A stretch of 64,000 bases of DNA from Rhodanobacter denitrificans (GTDB taxonomy: Bacteria; Pseudomonadota; Gammaproteobacteria; Xanthomonadales; Rhodanobacteraceae): the NCBI RefSeq assembly GCF_000230695.2, contig NC_020541.1, positions 2,604,001 to 2,668,000 on the forward strand, given 5' to 3'. A model generated the notes under the pieces. The model searched no databases and had not been told where the DNA came from. It saw only the letters and a program-made list of their open reading frames with translations. The position numbers were made by a program, and so were the translations under genes. Shown piece after piece: positions 8,677 to 15,661 of the stretch (positions are counted from its first letter, which is position 1; every line of letters begins with the position of its first letter).

Positions 8677-10488
8677 TTACTGCACGCCTTCGGCCGTCAC
8701 GGCAACGGCATTCAGCTGCGGCTCCGCCCGGCCGTCGCTCACGCTGACGCGGTTGCGGCCCTCGCGCTTGGCCCGATACAAGGCGTCATCGGCGTGGATC
8801 AGCAACTGGCGAAGCTCATGCCCGGAGTACCGGGTGCTGGCCACGCCAAAGCTGGCCGAGACGCAGATTTCCTCGGCAGCGTCGCCGCGGACCACCGCCA
8901 CGAGCGCCTGCCGGATCCGTTCGGTCCGGCTTAGCACCTGCTCGAGCGTGCAGTCCGGCAACACGATGCCGAACTCCTCGCCGCCCAGGCGGCCGAAGAT
9001 ATCGGTGGAGCGCAGATGCGCCTGACAGGCGGCCACGGCACGTTTCAGCACGCGATCGCCCACCGCATGTCCGTAGGTATCGTTGACGGCCTTGAAGTGA
9101 TCCAGGTCGATCAGCACCAGGCAGGCCTCCCGCCCCGACTTGCGGCAGTACTGCAATTGCTGTTCGGCCTCGTTGACGAAATGCTGCCGGTTGAAGATGT
9201 CCGTGAGCCCGTCACGCCGCGCCAGCCGCATGAAACGCAACTGCGAGCGCTTGACGCGGTAAGCCCAAAAACCGATAAAAGCCAGCACCGTAAGCAACAG
9301 CAATATGTACAGACGACTCGTCTCGGAAGCTTTTTTGTCGAGGTTTCGCTGGAGCTGCAGGATTTGGTTCTGCTTGCTCAATGTGTCTAGCTGCAGTTTT
9401 TTGGCGAGCAGTTGTTGCTGGACGATCTGGAAGGCGAGTGCCCTGGCCCCCACTTCATCCAGCCAACCGTTATTTGACGCCATATAACGTTCATGATGGT
9501 CAAGAGCGGCCCGCAGATCCCCCTGGCTCTTCGCAATAAGATAGAGAACGCGCTCGGCGACACTCAAGGATTCCGAATATTTGTTCCCTTCACTTCGAGC
9601 AACAACCTGGAGTGCCGATTGCTTCGATAAAGCAATCTGGCTGGTACCCAAATATGCCTCGGCCAATAACGCATCAACCTGAGAGAGTAACCACGAGTAA
9701 CCACTCCTCTGCACTGCATCGTAATTACTCCTCAAAAGCATGATTGCCTTCTCGGAATGCCCCCGTTGCAATGCAACTCTCGCCAAATACAGGCGAATGC
9801 CATTGGCATAAAGGTCGTCGCCCACCTTCTGGCAAAGATCTATGCCCTGCTGAAGCTTTTCGTTAATTCCGTCCAGCTTGCCCGCCTTGTAAAGCGCCGC
9901 TAGTCTCGCGTAGCCCGTTTTGCACATCCAATCGTTTGGCTGCCGGGTTTCATTGGCAAGCTGGTCAGCATAATTCCAGGCAAGATCGTACTGCCCAGAC
10001 TCCTCGTAGAGGAGCACGGCGACGGTGATCGCCAAGGCACGCGCATCCGGGTCAGAAACCGTATGCAGCCGCGATAGCACCAAATTCAAGCGTCGGAACG
10101 CATCCTCGTAACGGGAACGCTCTGCGAGAGAGTTCACCATGAAGGAGTCCGTTTTGAAGCGCAGAACCGAGTCCCGCGAATGGGTCAACACCGTATCGGC
10201 CAACCGATCCGATGTCGCATAATCGCCGACGTAAGCCGCCTGCCATGCTTGAAGGTAATGCAGATATTCCTGTTGCTCGGGCGACAACTTCGCAGCCTGT
10301 TTGTCGAGACGCTGCAAGAGCTCCAGGAATCTGTCGTGGTTCTGTGTTCTGCTGCTATCAGCCTCCTTGAGCAGGGAGGCGCTTTGGTCAACGACCGGGA
10401 GCACAGCCGCATAGGCAATACTCCCGGATAGTCCGAGCAATATCCACCCCGCGATCACCATCCGACGATTCACTACGGATGCGGGCAT
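8677..10488 (-). CDS. Membrane TPR-containing diguanylate cyclase 2 (GGEEF)
   Basis: 603-aa paralogue of the protein at 6335-8101. An N-terminal membrane or signal segment (~10-30) is followed by TPR-like helices (~35-380), a short coiled coil, a membrane helix (~405-425) and a GGDEF domain. The active-site signature is intact (RLGGEEF), as are RRDGLTDIFNR and DLDHFKAVND, so synthesis of c-di-GMP from two GTP is expected. Its ATG lies only 4 bp after the stop of precursor B, so the two are almost certainly co-transcribed and may be translationally coupled. The TPR half is visibly richer in A+T than the GGDEF half. The likely role is to sense a signal through the TPR region and pass it to the cytoplasmic cyclase; the signal is unknown. 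Confidence 0.9.
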   Translation of the reverse strand: MPASVVNRRMVIAGWILLGLSGSIAYAAVLPVVDQSASLLKEADSSRTQNHDRFLELLQRLDKQAAKLSPEQQEYLHYLQAWQAAYVGDYATSDRLADTVLTHSRDSVLRFKTDSFMVNSLAERSRYEDAFRRLNLVLSRLHTVSDPDARALAITVAVLLYEESGQYDLAWNYADQLANETRQPNDWMCKTGYARLAALYKAGKLDGINEKLQQGIDLCQKVGDDLYANGIRLYLARVALQRGHSEKAIMLLRSNYDAVQRSGYSWLLSQVDALLAEAYLGTSQIALSKQSALQVVARSEGNKYSESLSVAERVLYLIAKSQGDLRAALDHHERYMASNNGWLDEVGARALAFQIVQQQLLAKKLQLDTLSKQNQILQLQRNLDKKASETSRLYILLLLTVLAFIGFWAYRVKRSQLRFMRLARRDGLTDIFNRQHFVNEAEQQLQYCRKSGREACLVLIDLDHFKAVNDTYGHAVGDRVLKRAVAACQAHLRSTDIFGRLGGEEFGIVLPDCTLEQVLSRTERIRQALVAVVRGDAAEEICVSASFGVASTRYSGHELRQLLIHADDALYRAKREGRNRVSVSDGRAEPQLNAVAVTAEGVQ

Positions 10489-10492
10489 TGAT

Positions 10493-10792
10493 TTAGCCGA
10501 TCAACTCCACGGCACTCAACGCGGCGCGGCTGGTTTCGCCCTCGCGCTCAGGAGTTTCGTTGCCGCCTTCATCCTCCTGCTCTTCCTGCTCCTCGGCGGG
10601 CGCGAGCATCGCGCAATGTGTCGCAATGCCCAGCAATGCCTTCAATGTCGATGAATCCTCAGAGAGGATCGCATCCTGCAAAATCAAATCCAGCCCTGCG
10701 CTTGCCGCTACCTGCTCAAGCTTATTGCCCGATGCTCGGCTCAGCTGCGCGTCCTTCCCCATCCTTTCAAGAAACTCGACAACATCCGACAT
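10493..10792 (-). CDS. Borosin-type precursor peptide B (99 aa)
   Basis: Small leader-plus-tail protein. The ATG at 10792 is preferred over the ATG two codons upstream because it sits about 7 nt after GGGGGG and aligns with the starts of the two paralogues. The leader reads MSDVVEFLERMGKDAQLSR and ends in STLKALLG, matching the other two copies. The proposed core is CAMLAPA, where the second cysteine of the paralogues is alanine. A glutamate-rich tail ends in a hydrophobic stretch (AALSAVELIG). The stop lies 4 bp before the start of TPR-GGDEF 2. A 13-bp hairpin lies between this gene and precursor A. Confidence 0.7.
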   Translation of the reverse strand: MSDVVEFLERMGKDAQLSRASGNKLEQVAASAGLDLILQDAILSEDSSTLKALLGIATHCAMLAPAEEQEEQEDEGGNETPEREGETSRAALSAVELIG

Positions 10793-10842
10793 ATGCATTC
10801 CCCCCGACTGTTGTTGGCTTGGTCAGCGTCTCGGGGAACACT

Positions 10843-10871
10843 GCCTCGCTGGCGCCATGCGCCAGCGAGGC
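10843..10871 (-). promoter_or_regulatory. 13-bp intercistronic hairpin between precursors A and B
   Basis: A perfect 13-bp inverted repeat (GCCTCGCTGGCGC with GCGCCAGCGAGGC) with a 3-base loop lies in the 88-bp gap after precursor A. No T-run follows on the minus strand, so it is better read as an attenuator, RNA-processing or 3'-protection element than as a full terminator. Such an element would leave precursor A mRNA more abundant than the downstream genes. Confidence 0.6.
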
Positions 10872-10880
10872 CATTCCGGT

Positions 10881-11147
10881 TCAAGCACGCTGTTCGTGGT
10901 AGTACTCGTCTTCGTCGTTGATCCCGGGAACAAGCAAACACCTTACCTGTGCAGGAACCAACAAGCAGCATACATTCTGTGCCCCCACCAGCGCAGTCAG
11001 CCGTTCTTGGTCCTTGGCCAGCACAGCCTCCTTGATATCCTGATCGAGCTGGCTATGGACCAGCATGCGTTGCATGTCCCCGGCGGAAGCATAGCGCAAG
11101 CTGGCGTTCTGCCCGACGTTCTCAAGAAAATCGATAATGTTCGACAT
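10881..11147 (-). CDS. Borosin-type precursor peptide A with duplicated core (88 aa)
   Basis: First precursor after the methyltransferase gene. The leader MSNIIDFLENVGQNASLRY and later QERLTALVG match precursors B and C. Its C-terminus is different and informative: CCLLVPA is followed at once by a second copy, RCLLVPG, and then a short acidic tail (INDEDEYYHEQRA). Repeated hydrophobic blocks behind one leader are a usual feature of RiPP cores, and borosin cores are hydrophobic. The gene has a clear start with GGGAGATACGCC upstream of the ATG. It is bracketed by two hairpins (11199-11224 upstream, 10843-10871 downstream), which suggests separate control of its mRNA level. The product and any modification are unproven. 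Confidence 0.75.
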   Translation of the reverse strand: MSNIIDFLENVGQNASLRYASAGDMQRMLVHSQLDQDIKEAVLAKDQERLTALVGAQNVCCLLVPAQVRCLLVPGINDEDEYYHEQRA

Positions 11148-11198
11148 GGCGTATCTCCCGGAATAGTCAATGGATTGGAATGGCGCGACTGGCCTGAT

Positions 11199-11224
11199 TG
11201 CGGGGTGGAAGGGTTTACCCCGCA
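11199..11224 (-). promoter_or_regulatory. Hairpin between N-methyltransferase and precursor A
   Basis: An 8-bp perfect stem (TGCGGGGT with ACCCCGCA) with a 10-nt loop lies in the 140-bp gap between the methyltransferase stop and the precursor A start. The gap is large enough to hold a separate promoter for the precursors. No convincing -35/-10 pair could be fixed by eye, and no T-tract follows the stem. Confidence 0.4.
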
Positions 11225-11287
11225 GCGAGGCTTCAAACCGCGCCGATTCATCCTAGGGACGACGCCAACGGCAACTTGCCGACTCGT

Positions 11288-12109
11288 TCACAAAACGCCC
11301 GCATCCTGCTTGATTTCCACCTTGTCCAGCGCGTCCAGCCGCGCGCGCATTTCCAGGTCGGGCTGCAGCGGGCCGACCGGCGGCAGCACCACAGTGTCTT
11401 CCATGCCGACTTCCGCCTGCGGCAGCTCGGCCAGCCGGATCCGGCGGATCCGCGGCTGCTGGATCGGCAAGGTCGCGCCGCGGTAAATGGTGATCTCGTG
11501 GTCCAGCGGATACTCGCGCGCCAGCACCTCGACCAGCAGCTCGCGGTAGGCGGGGCCGGTAGAGAAGCGCGCCAGCGACTGGTCGCCGACCAGGCCCACC
11601 TGCCACAGCACCAGGTAGGCGGTCGGGTCGATCCTGCGTTTGTAGAACAGCAGCTGGCTGGCCTCGAAGTGCTGGCAGCCGTAGCGGCCCGGGTCGATGC
11701 CGAGGTCGGCGTAGAGGCAGTCCTCGGCCGAGATGCCCGGTTCCATGTGTGCCTCGTAGCCTTCGCTGCGGGCGACCTCGATCGACTTGTGCGGTGCCCA
11801 GGCGAACACGCCGGGATGGCCGTAGAACACGCCGCAGACCCGCTTGCCCGCGCGCACCTCGGTGAGGATCGCCTCGACCATCTCGCGGTAGGTCTGCATG
11901 CGCGACTTGCCCTCGCGGTAGTACGGCTGCAGGCTGCGCACGTCCGGATGCATCTTGTGCAGCCACATCTCGACGATGCCGTCGGAGAGCCCGGCAAACA
12001 CCACGTCGGCTTGTTCGATGTAGCTGCGCGCCAGCGGGCCGAGGTGCGAGCCCAGGGTCATGCCCAGGCCCACGCAGACCAGGCTGCCGGGTGAAGGTGC
12101 TGCATCCAT
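11288..12109 (-). CDS. SonM-like trans-acting peptide backbone N-methyltransferase (split borosin)
   Basis: 273-aa SAM-dependent enzyme of the tetrapyrrole-methylase fold. Near the N-terminus is SLVCVGLGMTLG, then the segment with Tyr63-Tyr64, Arg70 and Thr73-Tyr74 (PYYREGKSRMQTY), then YGHPGVF (96-102), MEPGISAEDCLYADLGIDPG and FEASQLL. These are the hallmarks, as I recall them, of borosin alpha-N-methyltransferases: the Tyr/Arg/Tyr cluster is the catalytic set in OphMA and SonM, and the length fits the stand-alone SonM type rather than a fused precursor-enzyme. CobA/CysG-type enzymes lack the YY-R-TY segment. It heads the gene set that contains three candidate precursors, which strongly supports the role. 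The ATG at 12109 is chosen because homologous sequence starts just after it; its ribosome binding site is weak. Confidence 0.85.
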   Translation of the reverse strand: MDAAPSPGSLVCVGLGMTLGSHLGPLARSYIEQADVVFAGLSDGIVEMWLHKMHPDVRSLQPYYREGKSRMQTYREMVEAILTEVRAGKRVCGVFYGHPGVFAWAPHKSIEVARSEGYEAHMEPGISAEDCLYADLGIDPGRYGCQHFEASQLLFYKRRIDPTAYLVLWQVGLVGDQSLARFSTGPAYRELLVEVLAREYPLDHEITIYRGATLPIQQPRIRRIRLAELPQAEVGMEDTVVLPPVGPLQPDLEMRARLDALDKVEIKQDAGVL

Positions 12110-12171
12110 GGTGGGTCGCTCGTCTTGACGGGAAGCGGCATTATTCACCCGCCCCGGACGGCGGCGCCAGT

Positions 12172-12948
12172 TCAGTGGTTCGGGGCCGGGCCGGGCTTTG
12201 CCGGAAACGCCTCCATCAGCGGCTTGATCAGGTCCAGCGGCAGCGGGAACACGATGGTCGATGACTTGCCGTTGTTGGACATGTCGGCCAGCGTCTGCAG
12301 GTAGCGCAGCTGCAGCGCCTGCGGCTGCTGCGACAGCATCGCGGCGGCATCGCGCAGCTTCTCGGCGGCCTGCATCTCGCCCTCGGCGTGAATCACCTTG
12401 GCGCGGCGTTCGCGCTCGGCCTCGGCCTGGCGGGCGATCGCGCGCACCATGGTTTCGTTGAGGTCGACGTCCTTGATCTCCACGTTGGCAACCTTGATCC
12501 CCCACGGGTCGGTGGCCTCGTCGAGAATGGTCTGCAAGGTGTGGTTGATCGAATCGCGCTGCGACAGGATCTCGTCCAGCTCGTGCTGGCCCAGCACCGA
12601 GCGCAGCCGGGTCTGCGCCAGCTGGCTGGTGGCCTGCAGGAAGTTCTCCACCTGCAGCACGGATTTGTCGGGCTCCACCACGCGGAAGTAGACCACCGCG
12701 TTCACGCGCACCGAGACGTTGTCGCGCGAGATCACGTCCTGCGGCGGCACGTCCATCACGGTCACGCGCAGGTCGACGCGGATCATCCGCTGCACGAACG
12801 GCACCAGCAGCACCAGCCCGGGCCCCTTGGTGCCGGTGTAGCGGCCCAGCGTCAGCACCACGCCGCGCTGGTACTCCGGCAGGATCTTCACCGCGGAGAA
12901 CAACAGCAACGCGCCGAGGATTACCAGAACACCGACGAATCCGAACAT
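12172..12948 (-). CDS. Slipin / stomatin-like SPFH protein
   Basis: 258-aa membrane-anchored SPFH-domain protein. The ATG at 12948 has AGGAG six bases upstream. It has an N-terminal membrane helix ([19 protein letters not shown]) and then the SPFH domain starting [13 protein letters not shown], with [12 protein letters not shown] and [12 protein letters not shown], followed by a helical region rich in Ala/Glu/Arg. Slipins form oligomeric membrane microdomains and are commonly encoded beside NfeD, which is the case here (NfeD lies directly upstream with a 37-bp gap). It precedes the borosin methyltransferase on the same strand by 62 bp. Read-through is possible but there is no known functional link. 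Confidence 0.92.
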   Translation of the reverse strand: MFGFVGVLVILGALLLFSAVKILPEYQRGVVLTLGRYTGTKGPGLVLLVPFVQRMIRVDLRVTVMDVPPQDVISRDNVSVRVNAVVYFRVVEPDKSVLQVENFLQATSQLAQTRLRSVLGQHELDEILSQRDSINHTLQTILDEATDPWGIKVANVEIKDVDLNETMVRAIARQAEAERERRAKVIHAEGEMQAAEKLRDAAAMLSQQPQALQLRYLQTLADMSNNGKSSTIVFPLPLDLIKPLMEAFPAKPGPAPNH

Positions 12949-12985
12949 GATCATCTCCTGCCTTTCATGAAATGGCCGCACCGGC

Positions 12986-14365
12986 TCATGCCGGCTCGAC
13001 CTGCAACAACAAGCCTTGCCGCGACACCACGCGCACCCGCGCGCCGGCCGGCAAGGCGGTATCGCAACGCACGCGCCAGCGCTCGCCGCGCACCAGCATC
13101 CAGGCCTCGCCGCCGGCGCTCACCGGCTCCAGCAGTTCGCCGGTATCCATCAGCATCGCCGCATCGCCGGTAACCGGATGGGCGCGGCGCGAACGGAACA
13201 CCAGCCACACGATCAGGACCAGCAGCCCCGCCGCGCACACCGCGATGCCGGCAATCACGCCGAGATTGACGCCATAGCCCGGCACCCCGGTGTTCATCAG
13301 CATCACCGAGCCCGTCACGAACGACACCAGCCCGCCGACGCCGAACGCACCCACGCTGGGGTTGGCCGCCTCGGCCACCAGCAGGCCGACGCCCAGCGCC
13401 ATCAGCGCCAGCCCGGCGTAGTTCACCGGTAGCAGCTGCAGCGCGTACAGGCCCACCAGCAGGCAGATGCCGCCGGCGATGCCGGGCAGCATCGCGCCGG
13501 GATGCATCGCTTCCAGCGCCAGCCCGAAGATGCCGGCCAGCAGCAACAGGTAGGCGATGGTGGGGTTGGTGATGATCGCCAGGAAGCGCGTGCGCGCACC
13601 GGGCGCGTACTCGCGCACGGACGCACCCTTGAGCTGCAGCGTGACGTCGCGCTCACCCACACGTACCTTGCGTCCGTCCGCCCTGGCCAGCAGCTCGGCC
13701 ACGTCCGCCGCCACGAAGTCGATCACCTGCTGCTGGGCGGCCTCGCTGGCGGTCAGCGTGGCCGCGCCGCGCACGGCCTGCTCGGCCCAGGCCGCGTTGC
13801 GCCCGCGCAACTGCGCCAGCGAGCGGATATAGGCGATCGCATCGTTCATGGCCTTGTGCGATTCCGCATCGTCGGCAGCCGTCTGGTCATCCGCCGTCGT
13901 GGTGGCCGACGCCGGCTGCCGGCCGGCCTTCGGCAGCGGCATGGGCCTGCCGCCGCCCAGCGCCACCGGCGTCGCCGCGCCCAGGTGGGTAGCCGGCGCC
14001 ATCGCGGCGATCTGCCCCGCATACAGGATGTAAGTGCCGGCCGAAGCGGCCCGGGCACCGGCGGGAGCGACGTACACCAGCACCGGCACCTTGCTGGCCA
14101 GCATGCCGGCGATGATCTGCCGCATCGAATCGGCCAGCCCGCCGGGCGTATCCAGGCGCAGCACGATCGCCGCCGCGCCATCGGCGACGGCGCGTTTCGA
14201 GGCGTCGTCGAAGTATTCGGCGGCAGCCGGACCGATCGGACCGTCCAGGGCGATCTGCGCCACCATCGGCCGGGCCACGGGTTGGCCGATCGCCGCCGCC
14301 AGCACCGTGAGCGCCGGCAGCATGCAGCAGAACATGATCCATGCCACCCTCGACCCGCGCTTCAT
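12986..14365 (-). CDS. nfeD: NfeD family membrane serine protease (long form)
   Basis: 459-aa long NfeD protein: signal segment, ClpP/SppA-like serine protease domain, four or more membrane helices and a C-terminal OB-fold domain. The protease serine is expected in [14 protein letters not shown] and the lysine base in [13 protein letters not shown], the spacing typical of NfeD/1510-N proteins. The membrane part follows ([15 protein letters not shown] and later) and the OB-fold closes the protein ([15 protein letters not shown]). The ATG at 14365 has GGGAGGCGGG upstream. It pairs with the downstream slipin; the archaeal counterpart cleaves a hydrophobic segment of its slipin partner. Its 5' end faces the divergent cupin gene. 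Confidence 0.9.
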   Translation of the reverse strand: MKRGSRVAWIMFCCMLPALTVLAAAIGQPVARPMVAQIALDGPIGPAAAEYFDDASKRAVADGAAAIVLRLDTPGGLADSMRQIIAGMLASKVPVLVYVAPAGARAASAGTYILYAGQIAAMAPATHLGAATPVALGGGRPMPLPKAGRQPASATTTADDQTAADDAESHKAMNDAIAYIRSLAQLRGRNAAWAEQAVRGAATLTASEAAQQQVIDFVAADVAELLARADGRKVRVGERDVTLQLKGASVREYAPGARTRFLAIITNPTIAYLLLLAGIFGLALEAMHPGAMLPGIAGGICLLVGLYALQLLPVNYAGLALMALGVGLLVAEAANPSVGAFGVGGLVSFVTGSVMLMNTGVPGYGVNLGVIAGIAVCAAGLLVLIVWLVFRSRRAHPVTGDAAMLMDTGELLEPVSAGGEAWMLVRGERWRVRCDTALPAGARVRVVSRQGLLLQVEPA

Positions 14366-14471
14366 CGGACCCGCCTCCCGCCGATTCGTCATCGACGCAG
14401 CCATCCTAGCGCGGACGGCGCGCGCAAACTCGTCAATCGCAACTTCCGACAGCCCTTCCAAGGAACCCGTC

Positions 14472-14927
14472 ATGCCAAAAATCGATATAGCTACCGTCCC
14501 GGAACGCAAGGGCTCCGGCTATCCGCCGCCTTATGCAGGGTTCGCCGGCGAACGCCGCAAGCAGGCGCTGGGCGACGCCGGCGGCCTGACCGACTTCGGC
14601 GTCAACCTCACCCACTTGCCGGCCGGTGCCTGGTCCAGCCAGCGCCACTGGCATTCGCACGAGGACGAATTCGTCTACGTGCTGGCGGGCGAGCTGGTGC
14701 TGGTCAGCGACGCCGGCGAACAGTTGCTGCGCGCCGGCGACTGTGCGGCGTTTCCGCGCAACGTCGCCGACGGCCATCACCTGATCAATCGCAGCGCAGG
14801 GATGGCCGTCTACCTGGAGGTCGGCTCGCGCTCGAACGAGGACACCTGCACCTATCCCGACATCGACCTGCATCTGGAACGCGGCGCGGACCGTTTTTCG
14901 CACAAGGACGGAACACCCTACGCCTGA
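14472..14927 (+). CDS. Cupin-domain protein
   Basis: 151-aa single-domain cupin. Motif 1 is HWHSHEDEFVYVLAGE with two His and one Glu metal ligands. Motif 2 is in GDCAAFPRNVADGHH. The ATG at 14472 follows CAAGGAA. Family members bind a metal and serve as small enzymes or sugar/regulatory binders; no substrate can be assigned. It is divergent from nfeD and convergent with the LigT gene, overlapping its 3' end by 10 bp. Confidence 0.85.
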   Translation: MPKIDIATVPERKGSGYPPPYAGFAGERRKQALGDAGGLTDFGVNLTHLPAGAWSSQRHWHSHEDEFVYVLAGELVLVSDAGEQLLRAGDCAAFPRNVADGHHLINRSAGMAVYLEVGSRSNEDTCTYPDIDLHLERGADRFSHKDGTPYA

Positions 14928-15550
14928 ACTCCAGCGCTGTCGTCCTGCAGCGGCCATTCTGCCAGCACCTGGTAGTCCGGCTGACCAACCACGCCGTGAA
15001 CCAGCGCGAACCGTTCGACCGGCCATGTCACGGGCGTGATCGGCGTGCTGGCCAGCCGCGCGCCCTGGCTGTAGGCGATGGTGACATGCGGGGTGAAGTG
15101 GCGTGCGACATGGCGCCCCTGCCCAGCCAGCACGAGCGCACGGCGCAGGTCATGCCACAGGCGTTGCAGCGGCTCCGGCACGTGCGCGCTGCGCAGGACG
15201 CGCGGCGGCTGCCGGCCCTGGAAGCTGGCGGCCTCGTGCAGCACCCAGGCGAACGGCGCCATGCGCACCCCGCCTGCGGCAGCCAGCGCCGCGTCGACCA
15301 CAGCCTGCCGCAGCAGCGCATGGTCGCCCAGAAAATGCAGCGTGGCGTGGTAGCGCGCAGGGTTCACCCAGCGCGCGCGCAGGTCCGGCTGGCCGGCCTT
15401 GAGCGCGGCCGCTGCCTGTGCCAGCCGCGCACGCGTCGCCGCATCCGGCAGCAACGCGAGGAACAGGCGATGCATCGGCACGGATCCGCCTGCGTCGCCG
15501 CCGAGCAGATCGGCCTGCAACGGGCCGGGGGAATGCGTTCGCGTGGTCAT
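14918..15550 (-). CDS. thpR: RNA 2',3'-cyclic phosphodiesterase / 2'-5' RNA ligase (LigT/ThpR-like)
   Basis: About 210-aa 2H phosphoesterase. Two HxTx motifs are present (HATLHFLGD and HVTIAYS), about 80-90 residues apart as in LigT. These enzymes open or form 2'-5' RNA bonds and hydrolyse 2',3'-cyclic phosphates. The family N-terminus (MHRLFLALLPD) begins at 15475, so the true start may be that ATG; the upstream ATG at 15550 is taken because it is in frame, but neither has a strong ribosome binding site. The 3' end overlaps the cupin gene by 10 bp on the other strand. Confidence 0.85.
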   Translation of the reverse strand: MTTRTHSPGPLQADLLGGDAGGSVPMHRLFLALLPDAATRARLAQAAAALKAGQPDLRARWVNPARYHATLHFLGDHALLRQAVVDAALAAAGGVRMAPFAWVLHEAASFQGRQPPRVLRSAHVPEPLQRLWHDLRRALVLAGQGRHVARHFTPHVTIAYSQGARLASTPITPVTWPVERFALVHGVVGQPDYQVLAEWPLQDDSAGVQA

Positions 15551-15661
15551 GGCGCGTGCCGGGCGTGAAAGGCGTGGCCGGGCGGAATCGACATCCTGCC
15601 CGCGTGGCCGACGAGGATGCCACAGCAGGCCCACCGCAGCGTCAATGCATCGCCGGCGGCT

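Larger units (their letters stand above)
6335..12109 (-). other. Candidate split-borosin RiPP locus with two TPR-GGDEF proteins
   Basis: Six co-directional genes: SonM-like N-methyltransferase (12109-11288), precursor A (11147-10881), precursor B (10792-10493), TPR-GGDEF protein 2 (10488-8677), precursor C (8450-8154) and TPR-GGDEF protein 1 (8101-6335). The borosin assignment rests on the methyltransferase fold and motifs and on a shared leader-like domain in all three small proteins. Such leaders (borosin-binding domains) present a C-terminal core to a trans-acting methyltransferase in SonM/SonA-type systems. No protease, transporter or second tailoring enzyme is seen nearby. The link to c-di-GMP enzymes is an inference from gene order. 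Confidence 0.75.

Noticed and set aside
8154..11147. Reading the three small proteins as Nif11-type or proteusin leaders
   Set aside because: The length and helical leader are similar, but there is no double-glycine cleavage motif and no lanthipeptide or radical-SAM enzyme nearby. The adjacent SonM-like methyltransferase makes the borosin reading better.
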